The position numbers and the translations under genes are program-made. The notes under the pieces were generated by a model. The model ran no database searches, was not told where the DNA came from, and worked only from the letters and a program-made list of their open reading frames with translations. A stretch of DNA of 64,000 nt from Inia geoffrensis (taxonomy: Eukaryota > Chordata > Mammalia > Artiodactyla > Iniidae): NCBI GenBank assembly GCA_036417435.1, contig CM070917.1, forward strand, positions 57,882,436-57,946,435, in the 5' to 3' direction. Each line of letters starts with the position of its first letter. Positions within the stretch are counted from its first letter, which is position 1. Below, in pieces: positions 12,191 through 23,598 of this stretch.

Positions 12191-13048
12191 TCTCCAATAG
12201 GGCCCGGAGACGACAGTGTGGGGAGAAAAGGCCAGTGACTCCGATCTCCAAGCCCCACCCTCCAACCCGTCCCCTCAGTGGACAGCTTGGAGCTACCTGC
12301 TTCCTCTCGGATCCCCCCACCACTCCCCCAGGCCTGAACACCTGCCCGGTCCCTTAGAGGGTCAGATGGGGGATCTAATTGTGCTGTAACTTGATGGGTA
12401 GCTTTTCTCTTTTCTCAATGGTTACTTGAGGGAAGGGACCGGGTCTCACCCACGTGTACCCAGACGTGGTGTCTGACGCACAGCAAACACTCATCAAATG
12501 AACAAATCTTGAATGAAAACAGGAGGGGCTGTATGTGCGGGGGATGCAACAGGGGGTTCTTGGTGAGCTGATGTAATGACCCCCGGGGGGGTGGGGGGAG
12601 AGTCGATTTGCCTGCCTCAGGAGCCACAAGTGAAACAACATTAACTTGAGGATGACCAGACCACCACCTAGGAAAGTACATGGGGACCAGACAACCCCTC
12701 GGGGCCAAGCCTCAGCTTTAGAGGCTTCACCTGGCCACTGGGCAGCAGGGCTGCAAGTCGAGAGCATCCATTCGTGGTAAAAAGGCTGAGAACCTGGGAT
12801 CAGGGAGTGCACATCAAGAAAAGCAGACCTATGACAGCAACACTGTAGAGAAGATGTTTTTAAGAGCTGACCATTTCATAATCTAACTTTAATCCCTGGT
12901 TGGTGCAATCTTTTAAGCTTCTGGATAATGCATCTCCTCCCAGGTGGGTGAGGGCTGTCTCTGACACCCGACCAGGGGCTCTACAGACCAGGTGGCCAGA
13001 GAAGCAGCTGCCGCAGTGGACCACGCAGGATGCCCTGGGAGGACTCAC

Positions 13049-13124
13049 CCGAAATGCCGTGCCTTCTTCGATGATGGTCGGCAGCTGGGAGAGACAAATG
13101 TCGACAGCCAGGTCCCAGGCCTGC
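13049..13124 (-). CDS. RPTOR: RPTOR exon, residues ~W379-R404
   Basis: This 76-nt exon supplies the last G of the W379 codon and then 25 full codons, QAWDLAVDICLSQLPTIIEE followed by GTAFR. The acceptor is TCTCTCTCCAG|G and the donor CGG|GTGAGT, so the exon enters in phase 2 and leaves in phase 0. The peptide begins the helical (armadillo/HEAT-like) solenoid that follows the caspase-like domain. That junction is where the TOS-motif groove is described in raptor structures (family knowledge, not visible here). Intron lengths on its two sides are 7,860 and 6,031 bp. Confidence 0.97.
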
Positions 13125-16100
13125 CTGGAGAGAGAGCAGAGAGGAACCCAAAAAGCATTACTGATGGGCTCACCCAGAGGGACCCAACAGCAGAGCAGCC
13201 CGTGGGTGGCTGAGTCGGGGCAGAGCTGCTGATGAAGGGCACAGGAGGTGAGGAACTCTCAGCTAGCTAAAGCCATTTTGTTTATGACAGCTTTTCTCTT
13301 CAAATTGAAAGGAGAAAAAGCTCAGGAAAAATAGAGACTTGTCCACTTTCTAATGCAGTTTCTTCCCCCAACTTGAGCCCACCTAGCGCGGGAGCCTGCC
13401 CATGCTGATAGCAGCTGGGGAACTGGGTGACCGGACCATGGCAGCATCACACACAAACCTGCCATGAAAGGCCGTGGTCAGGCCAAGGCACTTCACCAGA
13501 GATGGGCCAGGTGGGGCTGGGAGAAAGGGTCCGCCTCGGCCCACCCACTGCCAGGCCCCTGCACCCCTCTGTGGGTGGTCGGCACCTGTGCCCAACACAA
13601 ACCACTTGGGACAAGACAGGTGGTGCTCTGTATGCTGGGGATGCAGCAGCCTCTTTGATGAGTAGTCCTGGCCACCTTCTCCAACTTCTTGCAGCGCCGG
13701 ACCCAACTCCGCACGCTTACAACATGTGCAAGACAAGGTGGTGACGACTGGATCATGGTGTCACCTTCCCAGGGTCAGTTTCACCACCTGTGAGGCAGGC
13801 TAAAGATAGTGTCTCCCACACAGGGTCCCATGAAGGCCTCGGAGGGTGGCTGACATGGAGGGACACACACAGAGGCCTGCTGTTTCCTGGCAATGTTTAA
13901 CACCGATTCTAAACTGGACACAAACGATCCTCTTACTTTCTCTGTGGTCCCAGATCCAAGTGCGGATTCCCAAGGATATAACGATTTTCTCACTCTGACC
14001 CCCACTTTCTTTTAGAAACGTGCTCCTCGTGGAAAGAAAGTGATGGTCAGAACAAGGGGTTTAGTTTCCGGTATTGCAATCTCTTCCCAGCGCAATTTCC
14101 TGACACGCTCAAGGATTCCATGTTAGGTTTATTTAGACTAGTAACTGCCTGTTTGTGTGCAAGAGGCACCTATTCATGGGTCTTCATAAAGGATCAAAAC
14201 AAGAATGAAAAATGAAAACATGCAGAAAAACAGTAAAAATGTAAGATGAACAAAAGACTAGAGAACTCGTTTTCATTTTTCAAATATGCGGAATATATTT
14301 CTTTTTTCCCAGACTGGCCCCTTCTGCACAAGCACGCCCTTCCCCCACCAATCTAATTAAGAGGCAATCAGGAGATAATCAAAAGTTCCTCAAAGTGCGG
14401 GCAATAAATAGTTCCCATATGCTCAATAAGTGCCCAGACTGCAGGCAAAATGGTTATTCTGCAGCATGAGGGAGACACTCTCTGTTAAGACAGAAGTCAA
14501 GTCAGTTATTGCAATTAAGCTCCTATAAAGATTCCTTGAACTTAATCAAATAACAAGTTTTAACTTCAAGAGTTAGAAGAAAGTGTGCACCAGTTGGGGG
14601 GAGGTGATGTGGGCAGAGGGGGTCCAGGGCAGCTGGTGGTCTTGCTACAGCTGCTACACAGTGGGTACCCCGGAACTGCACCTTATGTAAAGCTGGCCTC
14701 TGTGCCCTCTTTCAGAACCATCTCCTCAAAATCACGAGGCAAGAAGAATTATAACCCATTAAAGACGTCCCTACTGGGGTGTCCTAGACAGAAAATCAGG
14801 AACTAGGCTGCCCTAGCGAGACCTACTGCTGCCGCCTCGGTCCTTTCCAAGGAGTGAAACGAAACCTGACGCAGCTGCAGCGGGGCCTGGGCGCAAATCT
14901 TCTGAGTGTGGCCCGTTGGGCCTGCCAGCTCCCCAGGCCTGGCCCCCCCACCTGGGTCCAATCACTCAGTGGGGTTGAGTCCCCGCCAGCCGCACTCTTC
15001 TGTGCCAGAAAAGCAGCTCAGAGGAGACTGCTGGCTTGAAAGGAAGCCCCGGAGGAGGGATTCGCCTGTTGTCACCAGGAGCAAGGCAGGGCCATGACTG
15101 GAGGGGCACAGCTGTCTAAGTGAGAGAGGACAAGGGACTCCGTTCAAGGCACCGAGGAGGACAGGAGGAAAGGAGAGGACGTGGGAGAACACCTAAGATC
15201 TACTGGACACGGAGTGGCCAAACAGACTGCCAGCCAGCAGTGAGGCTGCAGCAAGCCCCAGGCCGAGGCCGGGAGAGAGCAGCAGCAGGCTGGCACTGGG
15301 CTAGCCAGCCTCCCTCTGGGGCCTGTGGTCGTTGATTCTCTACAAAAGGAAAGGGTCAGGTTGGGGACCTCAGAGTTCCCATCAAGCCCTAGATCACATG
15401 GCAGCCTTTTCAGCAGCACAACGGTACCCTCTGCTGAGCATTTACTCAAGTTGGTTAAAAGTGGCTACATTTTCTAGGGTAAAATCAAAACGAACTTGGA
15501 GTTTTAATTTGGGATTCTCACTAAGGGAAAGTGGGAAAGCAAGTCCTGTAAAACCTTGAGCCGTGGCAACCAGGCGAGCATGGAACTTGGGAGGTGTCCG
15601 CGTTCACACTTCCCACAGCCCCTGTGACCAGCCGCACAGGCTGCGCCCCCAGGGAGGGAGGATCCCGGGCCTCCCCACCCCGAGGCGCAGACCAGTCGGG
15701 CTCTGAGCCGTGGGCTGCCGATGAATCACGGCCTGGAGAATGTGCCATCCAGGCAAGAGCTCGGGTTTTCAGGAAACGGGCCTAAGATGGCAGGCACCCA
15801 AGGAGTGGGCTGGGAGGACAGCCTTCCAAGAGCGCCCGGCTCCATCTGCACCCATCAGTCAGCCAGCCAGGCTCGCTCGATGGGAAGGAACACACAGGTT
15901 ATTACCATGGAGAAATGCAAGGTTTCAGGACCTGCTGAAATTGAAAGTGAAGGCAAACGGCTCTCTGGTGGCTTTGCATCAAAAATTAAACAGAAGCCGG
16001 GTGCTGAGCATTTCATAATTGGCACCCCTGCCTGAAGCGAAGTGTGAATGTGTATGACTTTGTGTTTTACCCTCAATTTTTGTTAGGCTTTGTTCCCTTC

Positions 16101-17570
16101 CTCCCCCTGCTGAAAATTCAACCTCTCCATCACCACCCAAGGAATATAGTAACTAAATGGCAAATTATTTATTCCAAATGCTCTTTCCGACTACCTTGGC
16201 TGTGCACTTCCTGGGGACGTACAAACTTTCGTCTATTTACGAGGAGGAAGAGCTATGGGCATTGTTGTTGAGTGTTTCATCACCTGAAGGAGCTCTGCTG
16301 AAAGCCCACGGCAACACTTCACTGGCAAGGAGCCCATGCGGCGCCTCAGACCTCAGGGGCAGCTGGCAAACCTGAGTGCAGGCGAGCATGACCTTCCAGG
16401 TTTCCGGGCCTCACATTCTCCCGCCTTTGCATCTGAGCCCACTGCCTGTTCCCTCCGCTCTCCCACCTCCCCTAAGGCCAGGACTTTGAGCTGGACACTT
16501 GCCACCCAGGACAGAGACCACATCCCCAGCCTCCCTAGACCAGGCACCACACACGGCTGCGGGGAAGAGCAGAGATCCGTGTCCCTCTCGTGAGCCACTC
16601 AGCTACACAGGAAAGAGGAACAAACCCCCATTTGTAAAGCCACTGGATCTGGTGTTACCAACTGATATTCCAACCACTACCTCTAACTACCCCCAGGGGA
16701 GGAGGGAAAACATGTGGCAGTCTTTCCATCTTAACCAAGTCAGTGGCCCTCAACGTGGCTGCATGCCCTATACAGCTGCCTGACCCAGTGTTTACACCAA
16801 GTATTTCTGGTCTCTGACTTGGCATGAGACAATTCTGCATGATGTCATAAAGAAATAAAAGTTGTCACTCACCTTGAGTGGTTTTCTCCTCCCTAGATCT
16901 ACAACATGGTAGCACGGTCCAATCAGAGGGTCACGTTAAATGTGGCAGCTGGACACAATACCAGGACCCCACATGGTCCGACCCTGAGTCTGTGTCTGTA
17001 GTGACACGAGGAGGATTGGGTATGCAAGGGCATGACGCCCACCTGGAAACGCACAATGTGTCCAGGCTGGGTTGCCAGTGCTTGATACTCAATAAATACT
17101 CAGGCATGATTTCATACCTTTTTAGAATGGCTTTTTATGTTCTTTACAAGGCCTCCCAGTGCCCTGTGCATAGTGAGTATGCAACCACTTGTTAAATTAT
17201 TCCTGCAACTGTTGTTTCAGTAACAATCCCATTTGGTTTCCTGTACGTTTGCTGTACAGTAACAAATATGGGACGAGTCTAATGCATGTGAATGATTTCC
17301 AACTCAGGATTTTAATGAGCTCTTTCTACAATATTTAAAAAATACCAAATGAGATCAAGTGCAGGTACTAAACCTCAGGGAATTCTACTAGTTACATTTT
17401 TTTTCATGCAAAGAAGCACACAATGATTCTTCTGTCTCCAGCTTTGCATTTTTGACAAGGGAGACTTCAACCTTAATAAGTTAATTTAAAAAAAATAGCT
17501 TTTAGTGTTTCAAAGGCTTAAAACATCCACATGTAGATTTTTAATTACAAAAGTAATATCTACCAACTTT

Positions 17571-17782
17571 ATTTATTTATTTATTCTTTTGCGGTACGCG
17601 GGCCTCTCACTGTTGTGGTCTCTCCCATTGCAGAGCACAGGCTCCGGACGCGCAGGCTCAGTGGCCATGGCTCACGGGCCCAGCCACTCCGCAGCATGTG
17701 GGATCTTCCCGGACCAGGGCGTGAACCCGTGTCCCCTGCATTGGCAGGAGGACTCTCAACCACTGCGCCACCAGGGAAGCCT
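17571..17782 (-). mobile_element. Young cetacean CHR-2-like SINE with perfect TSD
   Basis: Read on the minus strand it is a complete short-form SINE, from GGCTTCCCTGGTGGCGCAGTG through GCGGTACC-like tail sequence to an AT-rich tail (ATAAATAAAT). A 12-bp target duplication, TCTACCAACTTT, flanks it at 17559-17570 and 17783-17794. The A box (GTGGCGCAGTGG) and B box (GGTTCACGCCC) regions of the tRNA-Glu ancestor are readable. Confidence 0.93.
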
Positions 17783-17799
17783 TCTACCAACTTTTAAAA

Positions 17800-18110
17800 G
17801 GAAGCATTCTCATTCCAATCCTCCTGTCCTGGTATTAGCACCATTAGCATCTTGTTATAATTATATCCAGCCCTTTTCCCATGCATAACATAGAGGTAAT
17901 TATACTGCTGATACAGTCTAGTGTTCTGTTTTTGTCATTTAACATACATTCTGTATAATAATAAATAATCTTCACAAAGTTTTAAGATGGCTTACATTTT
18001 TTCAAATATATGTATCTCAATTACATCCCCATTCCGTTAGGTACTGGGATTCTCCCCGGTTTCCCCTTTTATAGCTAATATTCTGACAAACGGCATTCTT
18101 TTTCAAAGCC
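17800..18110 (-). mobile_element. Possible L1 3' fragment, ancient
   Basis: Resembles the antisense of old L1 3' regions, with a CATTTAACATACATTCTG-type block and TATAGCTAATATTCTGACAA. The similarity is weak, and other ancient LINEs are possible. Confidence 0.35.
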
Positions 18111-20254
18111 TCTCTGACTGTCTCACCAGTCCCGTTCCTTGGTTCTTCCTCAGCAACCTGCTTAGTCCCTCTCCTGAGCTGGAATGGGTGGATGCAAAGT
18201 GGACAGGGCAGCAGGGGCTGGAGTGAAGCAGGAGATGTCAGGGTCCAACAATGCCAGCTGGGAATGTGCTGGTCCAGGATGGGTCAGGGGTCAGGCCGCC
18301 TCCTTGTCCAGGGCTGTGATCCCCAGAGCCCTCCCTCACAGCTTCCTAATGCTGACCCCCACCTCTGAGTCCGCTTCCCACAGAACCCAACGTGCAACAA
18401 CCAGGATTCGCCTAAAAGGGAGTGGGGAGGGTATCAGGCCACAGACAGTGCGCTTTGCAGGATAGAGGACCATGCAGGCTGAGGGACTAGACTGTACTCA
18501 AGTCTTCAGGGTGCATATCAGCTGCAAAGGGGCCCTGGAATGCGCAGGGAAGTTGGAACCAGGGAAGTAGAAAGACCCCAAGGGTGCATGTATGACTGCT
18601 AGCAATTCCATGCGCCCCGGGATACCCGGGAGGCTTTCCACGTGTTCATCTGGGCCTCTGTGGGTTGCTGTGTTAGCTCACGTTTCTCTGTACAACAAAT
18701 AAATACAAATGAGGATTTGTTTTATGAGATTCATGGAGAGCTAAACTTGCAGGCAAGAGGGCCATATTCCTAGTTTTAGAGGAGGGCATGGAAAGGTATC
18801 AGTAACAGAGACGGGAGGGATTATGAGACACTGCCGTTAGGCTTTGGACCTTATATTAAATAGCACTTATACAAATCCCAGAATTCAGAAATGTTCTAAG
18901 AGGCCAATACTAGAGAAGGATCTGTGGGATGATGAAGAGAGACAGGTGTGACTGTTCTGCACCAGCCATCTCTGCATGCTTCCTCCTTGGGTCCCCTTCT
19001 CCTGCTGTCATCTTCCCTGTCTGTTCTGTCTGCTCTCTGCTCAGGCTGTGCTCCTTACTCTCTTCTCCGGGATAACGTGTTGTTTTTTACTCTTTGCAGC
19101 TGAGCACATCTTAGAGGAGGCAGTTTTATATCCAGAGAAACATGCACAAGAAGGAAGACTGTCCCACGGACTTGTTGGTAGGGTGGGCAGATGGAGGGAA
19201 GGACATAGGCCGCTTCTTGCTAAAAGCTGGCGCCTCGCGTCCACCCTGTATTTCTTCCTCCTGGGGGGAACTGCTTGGCCAGTGGCCCCAGTCACCCAGG
19301 AGGCCATTCACACTGGGCAGCTGGTGTGATGCCCATTTCCTGTGGCTTAACTAGTTTTCCATCCATGACTAGTCGCAGCACTGGCCCTGTTCAGCTCTTT
19401 TTTCTTTTTCTTTCCTTTTTAATAATAAATGTTTTATAAAAACCTGGTTCGGAAAAAACAGAATTTAAGGCATCACTTTACTTAAAGGATAAGGCTGTTT
19501 TGAGGATCTCTTTCTTCAGAAATGTGGGTCTTCTTTCTAATTATTTATCCTAAGCATTAGAGAGGCTTTTCAACCCCACCTCCCCAGTTCTAATCTTCAT
19601 GGAGTGAAGGAAACTGCGTCTGCTGTCCTGCCAGTCTGTTCACACAGGATCTAAACTGCTGCACAGAGACTCTTCGTGCGGTCTACTCCTATTTCTCTGT
19701 TTCTCCAGTTTATTCTATAAGCTCTTCCAAAGGATATGCATGAGGCATGCTTTAACTTGATTTCTGATTATAGTCTAGTGCTTGGCCAGCATAGTGCATC
19801 TTGATTTATCTCACAGATAAGAATGTTAATTCCTGATTTTCCTTGAGTGGATGAGAGCAGGTGAGTTTACCACCTCCTTCTTAGTCCTCTGGGTTTACAG
19901 AGTCGGGGAAAGTTGTCATGCACATATTAAAAAAAAAAAAATCACTACCCAAAGTAAACCTGACCATGAAAATACACCATAGAATGGTTTTTAGGGCTAA
20001 ACCTAAGTGAATTACTCTTTTTAAATATTTTGTATTAGGATTTCTCTCTGGATATGACTAAGACACATTTTCCTTTGTTACTGACCCATTTTAGTACTTC
20101 CTCAAATTCTGCTTGTGTCACAAAAGCAAGGAAACAGGAAGAAACCAAACGCCTTCAGATATAATATCTAGATTCAAAACAATTTCCATTATTATTGCTG
20201 TTATCATACTGTACTTACTACTAGCAGTAGTGTAAAGAGCAGTAATCCAGTTTT

Positions 20255-20470
20255 TTGTTGTTGTTTTTTAAAAATATTTATTTATCTATTTGGCCGTGCC
20301 GGGTCTTAGTTTGGTATGCGTGATCTTCATTGCAGCATGTGGGGTCTTTAGTTACGGCATGTGGGCTCTTAGTTGCAGCATGCGGGATCTAGTTCCCTGA
20401 CCAGGGATTGAACCCAGGCCCCCTGCATTGGAAGCACAGAGTCTTAACCAATGGACCACCAGGGAAGTCC
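20255..20470 (-). mobile_element. CHR-type SINE, older form, TSD 15 bp
   Basis: The minus strand begins GGGACTTCCCTGGTGGTCCA, with GGTTCAATCCC and repeated GCAGCATG/GCAACTAAG blocks in the body. Perfect duplications CAGTAATCCAGTTTT lie at 20240-20254 and 20471-20485. It sits about 515 bp into the intron downstream of the exon ending at 20985. Confidence 0.92.
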
Positions 20471-20534
20471 CAGTAATCCAGTTTTGAAGGAAATTTATAA
20501 TCAACATACAAGTATCATAAAGATCACACTCGTG

Positions 20535-20552
20535 CGTGTGTGTGTGTGTGTG
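20535..20552. repeat. Short (GT)n microsatellite
   Basis: About nine GT units after CGTGC, followed by an interrupted GTGTGTATATGTGTG. Confidence 0.85.
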
Positions 20553-20984
20553 ACAGCGTGTGTATATGTGTGAAATAAGCATGCAAATTAACTGGTCATG
20601 AACCCAACAGTTTTAATTCTCTGGAGCAATCTTGGATACACTTCATGAATTCAGCTGGGCCATTTCTTTCCTCAATACAAATCCCTACAGAGTCAGAAAC
20701 TCACCCGCAGGCCCTCTCTGCCCCGAGCTATGAACTGCAGGGCCTCTGTAGGCACTGGTCCCGCTCAGCCCTGGATGACCCTTAGAGGTACCTGCACTTC
20801 TGCAGGGGACTTAGGCAGAGCTGAGGGTCGACCTTATTAACTTGTGTACACCACTCAGGCCTCCACGTTTGGAGCCATGTCTTCCTATTTTGTTCAAATA
20901 ATTCCCTTACACTTGGACTATCGCAGAAACGGGAAAACCATGCTCCTTAGAGAAACTGATGCTGGTCTGGGGAGAGACACTTAC

Positions 20985-21129
20985 CACATGGCGTGCATGT
21001 ACGTGGGGGGCAGGCGTGGGCTGCTGACGGGGGTGCAGTTATATGACCTCATGATCCTTTCGGCCAATAAAAAATTTCGAAACAGACTAGCCACCAACAG
21101 GTCCTGTCTGAAGAGCTTTTGGAAGAGAT
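20985..21129 (-). CDS. RPTOR: RPTOR exon, residues ~D331-W379
   Basis: This 145-nt exon begins with AT, completing D331, and encodes L332-M378 (for example [19 protein letters not shown], then [19 protein letters not shown]). It ends with TG, the first two bases of the W379 codon. The acceptor is TTCTCTGCCCTCAG|AT and the donor is TG|GTAAGT. The peptide covers helices at the end of the raptor N-terminal domain plus the SSPRLPPTY linker leading to the alpha-solenoid. Exon lengths here and in the preceding exon add up to 246 nt, a multiple of three. The sequence is unbroken and agrees with recalled human raptor at every position. Confidence 0.97.
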
Positions 21130-21670
21130 CTGAGGGCAGAGAAAAGATAAAAAGGTGACTTCATTGACTCACGTCCAGCATTTAAAGCCAAATATACAAA
21201 TTTACTGTCCTTCTACCAGAAGTTGCAACAAGCAGGTTGGAACTGACATGCACATTCTCCACTGGCAGCACCTACATGACACGCGTAATGTGAACAAACA
21301 GCAGAACCCAACCAACTGGTCACAGAAAAACATAAACGTGTCTTATACTATAGTAGTAATCTGGGTTTTAAGAAATATGGATGGTGTGTGACTATGAAGG
21401 CAGATGAGCCCTGAGTCTGCCCCGAAAACACTAAGGACCCGAGCAGGTATCTCTCTGAACTCGCCCTGCAGCACTGCTCTCGACCTGATGCGTGATTCAC
21501 TTCATCCTCTCAGAACCTTTGGGGTCCCTGCCTTTTCCTGCCCACATCCTCAGGTTTCTTCACTGAGGGGAACTCAGTCCTCCCATTTGACTTCTCTCAC
21601 AACCCAGCGCCAGAGTCTCCTGACTCCGGGGCAGCAGCCTTCCCGCCAGTCCACAGCTGGGCAGCCTCAC
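21130..21670 (-). other. RPTOR: RPTOR short intron, 541 bp, phase 1
   Basis: Complete short intron splitting the D331 codon, flanked by GTGAGG and a CCCTCAG acceptor. I see no repeat, RNA gene or other structured element in it. Confidence 0.92.
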
Positions 21671-21771
21671 CCCGAGGAAGCACGTTCCACGCAATGGTGT
21701 CCGTGATGGCCGTGAAGATCCAGTTCAGCTCGCCCAGAGGGGTCCTCCTGTCGTTCAGCCGCCCGGGAATC
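21671..21771 (-). CDS. RPTOR: RPTOR exon, residues ~K297-D331 (RNC domain)
   Basis: This 101-nt exon starts with the G that completes K297, then encodes I298-R330 (starting [17 protein letters not shown] and ending TIAWNVLPR). It ends with the G that opens the D331 codon. The acceptor is TTTCCTAG|G after a T-rich tract, and the donor is CGGG|GTGAGG, slightly weaker than the GTAAGT or GTGAGT donors of the other exons. It enters in phase 2 and leaves in phase 1. The segment is the C-terminal part of the raptor caspase-like domain. It is separated by only 541 bp from the next exon, in contrast with the 31.2 kb intron before it. No difference from the recalled human sequence was seen. Confidence 0.97.
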
Positions 21772-22479
21772 CTAGGAAACACAAAACAGTCACAGAAAAG
21801 GAAACAGGTGACAGAGAGGCAGGAGGAGGTGGGAAGAGAAGGGGTGAGGGGATGACGACGTGTCAGAAGGGGCTTGGGGGGCGACTCGGCCATGCCAGGA
21901 GGACCTCCTTGCCTCGCTGTGATCTTTGAGACTCCTGTACATCTAACCTCACATCTTAAAACTCAGCCTCCACTTCACTTTCTTCCCTTCCCCATCTGCA
22001 CAGGAGCAGCCGGTGGGCCCCTCTGGCACCCCCGTGTGACAGCAGGCACAGAGCTCTGCCGACCAGGCAGGCCCCCGGGGCCCTGGAGCCCCCACAGCCT
22101 TGCTCTCAGCCTCCAAGTGGACGGGCCCCACACCCTAATCAAGACACTCCTGTCGGGCAGGACACAGGTCACCTCCCAGAAGCTGAGGGCAACGGGAAGA
22201 CCTCTGTGGGCCCAGCTCTTCACCACACAATCATTCACCTGTTCAACATCAAAACAGACCTAGTCAGGCCTCGATTCCACCTCTTAAATTCACACGTAGT
22301 CCTGGGCGCAGCATCGCTGGACTGAAAATGCCAGCAGTGAGAATGTGAGAGGTGGGCCAGCAGTATCACAGGCCTCCCAGTGGGGCGTGTGAGGGGAGCT
22401 GGGCTTGCTTCCCTGCCCCCTGTGGGGAAATTCGAGCACAGGAAGAAAAAACACAACAGACAACTGGGCGACACCCTTT

Positions 22480-22890
22480 TGAGTGGTGCTCCATTTGCGG
22501 CCACTCACATACGATGCCTTTGGGTGTATGAGCTGGCACAATCCTTCTGGAAAGTACAGACACATGAAGGACAGAAAACATCTGTATCCTTTCCTCAGTT
22601 AAGTCTGCTCCCAAGAATCAATCTTGAACCAGAAATGAAGAATGTGGAAACAAGGTATGTTTTGCAGTGTTTTATTTATAACAGTGAAAAGTCAGAAACT
22701 ACCTATGTGACCAATAATAGAGAAATGATTAATTATGGAACAACCACAATGAAATAACTACAGGCTACTAAACTGTTGTTTATGAATATTTTAATGATAT
22801 GGGGAAAAGACTGCTTTGTAACATTAAGTAAAGAAGTGGGACAAATATCGTGCCGTCATAATTACACAGAACATGTACAAGGAGAGCCGA
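22480..22890 (+). mobile_element. L1 3' fragment
   Basis: Contains AGCTGGCACAATCCTTCTGG, CAGTGTTTTATTTATAACAG, ATGATTAATTATGGAACAAC and ATTAAGTAAAGAAGTGGGAC, blocks typical of older mammalian L1 3' regions on the plus strand. Confidence 0.65.
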
Positions 22891-23551
22891 TCAGGAGGAA
22901 AGCCCCGCAATGAGGCAGTGGCAACACTCTCCTTGTCTTCACATCTGCACGCAGTCAGCATTGGATGCCACTCCTCTGCTGCCTCACCTGCCTCTCGCCC
23001 TGACAGCTGGTGGTGACAGGACGGTGTTTTTGGAAGAAGGAGGGTCTGCTGAGGTCTATTTCCAAACCTGGACCAAGCGCATCATGGGTGTGTGCAGTGC
23101 CCCTTAAGTCAGGTGAAGCAACACAGCCCCAGCTGGCTCCTTGGGGTTTGACCCTTGGGAAAGGCCGCTGCGTCCCCAGCAGTGAGGAGCTGCCCTGCTG
23201 CTGGCACTGTGGCCGAGCCATCGGAGGGAACAGAGGCCACTCCTTGTCAGGTGGGGGTCAGTGTGCATTTAGGTGTGTTTTTTAAATCCTCATCTTGTGA
23301 CAATCGCTGGCAGATAAATACAAAACTAAGACTCCCACTATGATCTCCTGAAAATTCTACTGATGTCTTTCACTAAAGCTCATCATGAAACCACAGACCA
23401 AGCCATCTGCCCGACTGATTTCAGACAGACCTGGGAACCATTCAAAGTGATCAATCAACCAATCATTGCAAGAACCATCTGCATTCGGCAGCCTGGGATG
23501 ACAAAGGTGGAAGTGAGTCCCACTTCCCTCCCTTTTCACGTCATTTAGAAT

Positions 23552-23598
23552 TAAGTCACTTCAAAAAAAAAAAAAAAAAGAAGAAGTAAGTCACTTCA
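23552..23598 (+). mobile_element. Poly(A)-only retroinsertion flanked by a perfect TSD
   Basis: TAAGTCACTTCA occurs at 23552-23563 and again at 23587-23598. Between them is only A17 (from 23563) followed by GAAGAAG. A direct 12-bp repeat around a bare A tract is what an extremely 5'-truncated L1-mediated insertion leaves behind. A chance or slippage-made duplication is the alternative. Confidence 0.65.

Larger units (their letters stand above)
7018..13048 (-). other. RPTOR: RPTOR intron, 6,031 bp, phase 0
   Basis: Complete intron between the exons ending at R404 and beginning at H405. From 7480 to 8300 the plus strand is markedly purine-rich, so the pre-mRNA would be pyrimidine-rich upstream of the acceptor. 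An L1 3' fragment (9800-10945), a long CA microsatellite (11849-11910) and a MIR fragment follow. No CHR SINE was found. The rest is unassigned. Confidence 0.9.
13125..20984 (-). other. RPTOR: RPTOR intron, 7,860 bp, phase 2
   Basis: Complete intron that splits the W379 codon. Its 13.1-17.5 kb part has no repeat that I recognise and includes AT-rich blocks at 14040-14580 and 15890-16270 and a CpG-bearing block at 15560-15740. Two minus-oriented SINEs (17571-17782, 20255-20470) and an L1-like stretch (17800-18110) occupy the part nearest the upstream exon. Confidence 0.9.
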
